A DNA stretch of 64,000 nt from Polytrichum commune. Its lineage: Eukaryota > Streptophyta > Polytrichopsida > Polytrichales > Polytrichaceae. Position numbers and translations under genes: made by a program. The notes under the pieces are model-generated. The model was not told where the DNA came from, ran no database searches, and saw only the letters and a list, made by a program, of their open reading frames with translations. This document shows positions 57,944 through 64,000 of the stretch, piece after piece (the stretch's first letter is position 1; each line of letters begins with the position of its first letter). The stretch covers positions 32,054,001 to 32,118,000 of the forward strand of contig OX485804.1 in assembly GCA_950295325.1 (NCBI GenBank). The letters are read 5' to 3'.

Positions 57944-59023
57944 GGGCCGCTTTGCACCTAGAGGTTGGGCCAATTCCCCTTGAGGCCGATTGCATGAAAT
58001 TTCAACCCCTTTTGGGTTGGAGGCTGGCCCAACTACACATTACAATAAGATTATAACGGGGATCAATTTTCCCATATGTAAAGGTCTTAGGGTCAAGAAG
58101 CTAGGCCGATTCAACAAAACTAGCATAATCCAACGGATTTAGCATAATCTAGCACATAGTCGTTCATATTTCCACATAATCCAATGGATATGGTTTAAAA
58201 AATCGTGTTTTATTTAAACAAGGATTTTTATTGAAACTGGACATTGGTCCCAAGGCCAAAAATTGGCCCTCCATTTTGGGTGCACCCAATCCAACGAGCT
58301 CGGGCCGTGTCATACCATGCATTGTTTTGATTTTAAAAAGCATACCACCAAATCGGCCCGGCCACTAGGTGTAAAGGGGTTGGGACCAATTTTAGCCTTT
58401 TGACCAATCATAACTGAGGATTTCAAGCCTCTTACATAACAAATCAGCCCGGCCTCTAGGTGTAAAGGGGTTGGAACCGATTTCAGCGTTTTGACCAATC
58501 ATAACTGAGGATTTCAAGCCTCTTACATAACAAATCGGCCCGGCCTCTAGGTGTAAAGGGGTTGGGACCGATTTCAGCCTTTTGACCAATCATAACTGAG
58601 GATTTCAAGCCTCTTACATAACAAATCAGCCTGGCCTCTAGGTGTAAAGGGGTTGGAACCGATTTCAGCCTTTTGACCAATCATAACTGAGGATTTCAAG
58701 CCTCTTACATAACAAATCGGCCCGGCCTCTAGGTGTAAATTAAGGGGTTGGGACCGATTTCAGCCTTTTGACCAATCATAACTAAGGATTTCAAGCCTCT
58801 TACATAACAAATCAGCCCGGCCTCTAGGTGTAAAGGGGTTGGGACCGATTTTAGCCTTTTGACCAATCATAAGTGAGGATTTCAAGCCTCTTACATAACA
58901 AATCAGCCTGGTCTCTAGGTGTAAAGGGGTTGGGACCGATTTCAGCCTTTTGACCAATCATAAGTGAGGATTTCAAGCCTCTTACATAACAAATTGGCCC
59001 GGCCTCTAGGTGTGAAGCGGCCC
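57944..59023. mobile_element. Harbinger-like MITE with 3' tandem expansion
   Basis: Ends GGGCCGCTTTGCACCTAGAG and, in reverse, GGGCCGCTTCACACCTAGAG. Flanks are TGA on the left (57941-57943) and TAA on the right (59024-59026). The right half is a tandem array of the subterminal sequence. Confidence 0.8.
58350..59010. repeat. 91-bp tandem array (about seven units), CCAAT-bearing
   Basis: TGACCAATCATA recurs at 58401, 58492, 58583, 58674, 58769, 58860 and 58951: spacing 91 bp with one 95-bp unit. Every unit carries a CCAAT pentamer and a copy of the terminal-like CGGCCTCTAGGTGTAAAG. Divergence is low. Confidence 0.95.
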
Positions 59024-59029
59024 TAAGAC

Positions 59030-62000
59030 ATTGGAATGAGCGAAGCGTTGCGATGAATAGCTAGCTAGCTAGCCCGATGGTAATAAACGAGGAAGGAAAG
59101 TGGCTCAAATTTCTCCCGTGCATTGTTGCATGACCAATGACCGCGCATCAACGTCATAAACAAGGACAACTTGCGGGGAGGTGGGTGCATGGACGAAGTC
59201 GATATGAGGAGAAGTGGCATATGCCAATTGCCATGAAGAAGACGGCTAACTTATGTCGCATAAGGTCACGTAGTGAGGCATCAAACCAACACTTTAAGAT
59301 ACTTTTGCTATTTCAAGAACTCTAAGTAGCTCGGAGTGTTCTTTTTTTAAATTCATAGATTAGCAAATCAATACAGAGTCTACATTAATTTTTTCTTAAA
59401 TGAGTAGATTCATATGTAACCCACAAAATTTCGCAAAGTCGTCTTCAAGAAAGAGCCTTTTACTCTCCATTAGGGGGGCTTTATTAACGTTGGGTTGCTA
59501 AGTGAGAATGACCACAAAATTCCTCTCTTGCGATTGATTTTTCAATTTGTATCAAGAAATGTATTAAAAAAATCACCACAAAATTAGCCTTATTGTGGGT
59601 GAGGATCTTCTATTAAATGAAGATGTTGTCCCCCTTTTGTGGGTCACTTCTTACACCACCTTGTTGAGCAAAGAGGTCCTTGATTAGCCATTGTGTTTGG
59701 CCAAAGTTGGTACTCTTCTAAAAATGCTCTTGCATTCTTTTTACACCGCAATTATGAATCGTTGAAGTGGTGTTATTTTATACTTAATGTTGCATATGTT
59801 TAATTGTTCTTAACTGTGAATTGTTCGATGGCACCATTGCACTCACTTGTTGACAACTTAAGGATTTAAAACAGGTGTCACCAAAAGGAAGGTGTTATGG
59901 CAAGGCCTCTATACATGAGCACTTCATCCTTGTTGGAACACAATGACATTGAGTACCCCTTCTATACTCTTTGGCAAAGTTTGGGTACTTGAGATCAACC
60001 TCCATGCAAGGGGGTGGCAAAGCAATTTTTGTGCCTACAAATGCTCCCCTCCATGCATGGTGGACCCTTCCCATCATCCATGGCCACTCTTGGAATAAGG
60101 TATGTGGGTGTTAATTGGTTTCTTTTTCATGTTCTCGAACTTCTACCAATTGGATTTACACCTAGAATAAAACTTGTGGTCCATGAACAAATCTACAATG
60201 AAGCATCATCATAAATTGGATTGAAATTTGGACCTCCCTTGATTTAGTTATGATTATTGAAAGTGCACACATGTTGACTCTGAATTGAATACATAGGTCC
60301 TCCCAATTGTGTTCAATATTAAGTGTAGAGTAGTTAACAATATTCAAAAAGGAAGTCTTTGAAGGATGTCTCTTTAGAATCAAGTATTGTCTCATGGTGG
60401 TAGGTGTCCAATAAGCTCCATTGGATTCAACCATTATAAGCATATTGTGTGTTGTACTCTTCTCTCCATACTACTCTTTGTGGGATATGAAACACGCAAT
60501 TTGTGCAAGATGATTCGAGAATCCAAACCTTGATTGTAGCCATTTTGTCTCATAATTTTTGGAGCTATATTAACATATATATTTTTGGCACAAATTGAAA
60601 AATCAATTGCAATAGCTATATTAATATCTTATTCATTATCAAAGTGATGATTCTTGTGCTCATTGAGTGGTCATATAGGCCATCCCCTCCCCCTCCGAGC
60701 ATGATGACTATTGATCCTAAAATGATTTGCATATTTTGAGCATGTAGCCCAATCTTCTTTATACGCGTTGTCTTTTTGGTGTTTGTTCTTAGAATCACAC
60801 CTAATCACACAGGACCCGAATATAGGTGTCTAGATAGTTGGTGTGTTGGAATTAGGCATGTCTACCTCAATGATCCATATTTATTTTTTTGCCAATTATC
60901 TCGTCCAGTTGGACTTCCAAAGTCAGTTTGGAAGCCACCCAACCCATAATATTTGGATCAAATCTTAATTTCTTTCAGGTTTGAACTTGTTGAGACCCAT
61001 TGTGCTTGGTATATGCCATATGTGTGATATTCATCTAGGCATGGGACAAGGTGCTTTTTGTGTGACCTAACTTTGCCTAAACCTCATGATTGTGAGAATA
61101 TGGCACCACATGTGACATGACACGATTCCTTATATTGCCTTATTATTAAATAAGATCACAAACAACAAATTGGCAAGCCATGGCCCCACCTACATAGAAG
61201 CCTCCCATGCCTTGTCTTCAATATAGTGTGACAAGTGGCAAACCTGCCATGTGTGCACATAGGACACGTTATGCCTAGTCACTTGGTTTACGAGAAAAAT
61301 GCAATCAAATCCAAGAAGCATATGCCTTTTGTCCCGATAAAGTATAGAAAATCCATTTCAAGTTCGACTCATAATCAATGTTTAGAACATCGCTCTTTTG
61401 ATGGTTCTAAAGGGGAGTTTCTATGGAAAGCAACAACATAGACACTTCACCACATATTTGATTTATCTAGCATCGAAATTGGTGTACCATGTTAACGAAA
61501 GTGGTCTTCACAACTTGTCATGTAGCATCAAGAGTCATAGGACACCCTCTCTAGTTACCACCACTGATCACAAGGCAACTAATGTGGGTTAATGATGCAT
61601 AGTGTGGGCCACACTAAATAAGATGCCTAGGGTAGTTCAATGTTGCCATGGAGATAAGACATACATGACTATAATCGCATTGGTCATGGCAACATGCAAC
61701 ATGCAACATGGTCACAAAAAACCAAGGAGTGATGACAATCGCCAACTAGCATTGTCACAATAGGGGTCATAATGTGTGTTTACTCATTTAAATTTTTAAA
61801 TTGGAATAATTAAACAAGTTAGTGGAGATAAAGACGATCTCCTTTTGATTGTCAGTCTATGTAACCATGTGAACCAAAAGGAGGAAGTGCCACTTATTGT
61901 GACCTTGAGAAATATGTGGACAGTGTCCTTGCCGTTGAGATGCTTTGAAATAACTCCCAACTGTGTTAGTCAAATGTACCACTTGAGTGCATGACAAACG

Positions 62001-63728
62001 AAATGTAGTTGTATCCACACATGTGACATGGCATCATTTTTCAAAGCAAAATTAATCTTCTACACTAGGCAATCACAAGTTTACACTTGAGTCACATGGT
62101 GGGGAAACACTTCACTTTTGTCATGATGTGAATCCCCTCGTTAATGTCATGTTGCTTACCATTTTTGGTATAGGAGAGGTATATTTGTGTGAATTAGGTT
62201 TTGATGTGGGTCGTTCAAATACATGTGGACATCATCGAGAGGTTTCACCCAATGGATGGAAATCCTTTCTGATAGTTGGAGAAATACCAACCGTACTTAG
62301 GGTGCATTTCAAGAATATGCATCCATACTAATCGAAGACAACCATGTCAATATTGTCATGGCTTCAAGTAAAAATAAGCTTATACAAGTGACCAATGACC
62401 ATGACCATCGCTTCTCAAAATCTCTCATTAATTGAGAAATGAAATTTGATCCCACTTTGTTTTACACTCAATCACCTAAACTGAAAGTGACCATGCATGT
62501 GAATGTCAAAAAAAACAACATAAGTTTTTGCATTTATCATTTAGTTTGCTAAAGTGTTAATGTATGTTCCGTTTTGTTATCAAACTTATTCTACATATGG
62601 TGAATCACTCATGGTTCAAGCAATAGGTGCACTCATCTTATTCCCAACAGAATCCACTCAATTTAGAGAACCAAAATGATGTGAGTGGGTACTTTTGACC
62701 CCTCCCCTCCCTAATTATGGAACAAAATGAAGAGGAAAAAAAGTACATGTCAAACCTTCGGTGCAAATGCTTTGTGGTGGGAAAAGGTATATATTATTTG
62801 TCATCGTTTCTAAGAAAATAAAAATGATGAAAAATTGAATAAGACTTTCACGCAAGTTTTGAAGGCTACCTTCATTCAACTTGGGCAAAGTTTTTTGGTG
62901 AGATGAAAGAATCGCAAGTATTGAGATAAAAATATATGCCCAAAAAAATGATTGTTGAAATGTAAATAGGGGAATGTTACAAATATATCCCACTAAAGTT
63001 ATTTCGAATCTCTACATCGAGTGCATCCTCTTGGTCTTATTCACATGTTGGAGTTGCCATGGAGGCCTCATGAACGTTCATGTCGTCTCGGGGGGTTCAC
63101 TGGCGAAAATCGTAAAACAACGTGCGATAAAAAATAAGGTCCAATATATTCATTGTAGATAAATTTTGTAAAAAATGTACATGTAAAATAGGGGATTTTA
63201 AAACAATGAAACATGTTTACATGTAAAATACCATCACATATAATAGTTTCAGGCTTTTTACATGTAAAATACCATCACCTTATAATCTTTTATGCAAGGT
63301 AAATAACCCCCCCAATAAATAGGTCCCGAACGAACGTGTATGCAAAATATAAGAGGGAGTGAACCCCCTGAGCATGTCATCCAGGCTATGAATTTGCAAC
63401 GTAGGGTTAATACACATCATAAGCACAACACGTTGTGTGTTGGAAAACAAAATGCTCAAAAATTTGTGGACTGAAATCAAATCAATGACTAATTGTACCA
63501 TCAAAATGGTTAAGTCTACTCTTACAACTCAATGAAGGAGAAACTTCCCATTCCTCAGGTAGAATCATTATCAAATCACACTCGCTTGGTTGAGCTACGC
63601 TTGCCCCACATATGGCAATACCAAAGGCACGATGATTGAAGGAATGGAACTTCTTACAATGCACAAACCCAATCATGTACCAACACAATGCTTAACATCC
63701 CTCAAGCACTCCCTTTCCTATTCAAACA
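59030..63728. other. Gene-poor stretch with decayed repeats
   Basis: No gene recognised. 60200-60850 is the uninterrupted relative of family G (15950-16660) and of decayed repeats at 38 and 54 kb. 62385-62490 is a relative of 27345-27480. 63180-63290 has two CATGTAAAATACCATCAC words about 45 bp apart. Confidence 0.45.
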
Positions 63729-64000
63729 TACAATACACTCTAAACTCCATAGTATCACACCTATGGCAACCAACATGATAGTACGGAGTTTTGTAGTGTT
63801 AACATGGATGTGTGATGTTATAGGATTAGTGGAGCATGTAACATTATGGAATAACACATAGGAGATGTGAGGACAATTTGAATCCGTTCTCCCGTCACCT
63901 ACGCTAGTGTGGTCCACTCCATGGCCTTCCCGGACAATGTGACGGATGCATACACCAACATTCAACAAGTGGTATAAGAAGAATAAGAATAAGAATAAGA
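63729..64000. mobile_element. Family F TIR element, truncated by the window edge
   Basis: It begins TACACTCTAAACTCCATAGT and runs to an AATAAG microsatellite at the edge. It shares CAACAAGTGGTATAAGAAG with 6350 and GATGTGTGA.G, GGAATAACACA words with the other copies. Confidence 0.65.

Noticed and set aside
58310-58957. Four overlapping minus-strand repeat-protein ORFs
   Set aside because: They are translations of the 91-bp tandem array, with frames broken between units and no start context.
1-64000. CRISPR arrays, bacterial operons or phage genes
   Set aside because: The tandem arrays lack spacer/repeat structure, and gene organisation is eukaryotic with spliceosomal introns.

Overview
The window looks like nuclear DNA of a land plant. 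The evidence is U2-type GT/AG introns, a many-exon plant-type ER protein disulfide isomerase, an ERD15/PAM2 gene, an A-type cytochrome P450 relic, and intergenic DNA saturated with terminal-inverted-repeat (TIR) elements. I cannot place the lineage. Gene density is low (three intact or partial genes and one broken gene in 64 kb), and I see no clear LTR retrotransposon coding region.

Layout. 1-2.3 kb: the 3' part of a plus-strand gene entering from the left edge, with a Cys/His motif resembling RIN13-like proteins and a proline-rich tail. 2.3-10.4 kb: downstream and intergenic DNA with several TIR elements, including a hAT transposase C-terminal fragment at 5.35-5.64 kb. 10.4-15.1 kb: a complete 11-exon PDI gene (364 aa, two CGHC thioredoxin domains plus an ERp29-like C-terminal domain) with a TATA box, a leader hairpin and a small upstream ORF. 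15-39.5 kb: gene-poor, repeat-rich DNA holding hAT-like and Harbinger-like MITEs, two long fold-back structures, SINE-like sequences, a 170-bp tandem array and an orphan GC-rich promoter-like island. 39.5-41.2 kb: a two-exon ERD15-like gene (PAM2 and QPR motifs) with a GC-rich promoter. 44.9-49.8 kb: a minus-strand A-type P450 pseudogene split by a hAT-like MITE that itself carries a second hAT element, and interrupted near its 3' end by another TIR element. 50-64 kb: more degraded repeats, nested Harbinger/hAT elements and a 91-bp tandem array.

The genes do not form a pathway or cluster; each is an ordinary independent plant gene. The main interest is transposon archaeology. Target-site duplications (8 bp for hAT-like, 3 bp TTA/TAA/TGA for Harbinger-like) and relative empty sites can be read directly, so insertion order can be reconstructed. 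I found no convincing new enzymatic or defence system. The best candidates for new biology are the hairpin-forming elements and the two tandem arrays grown from the ends of MITEs.
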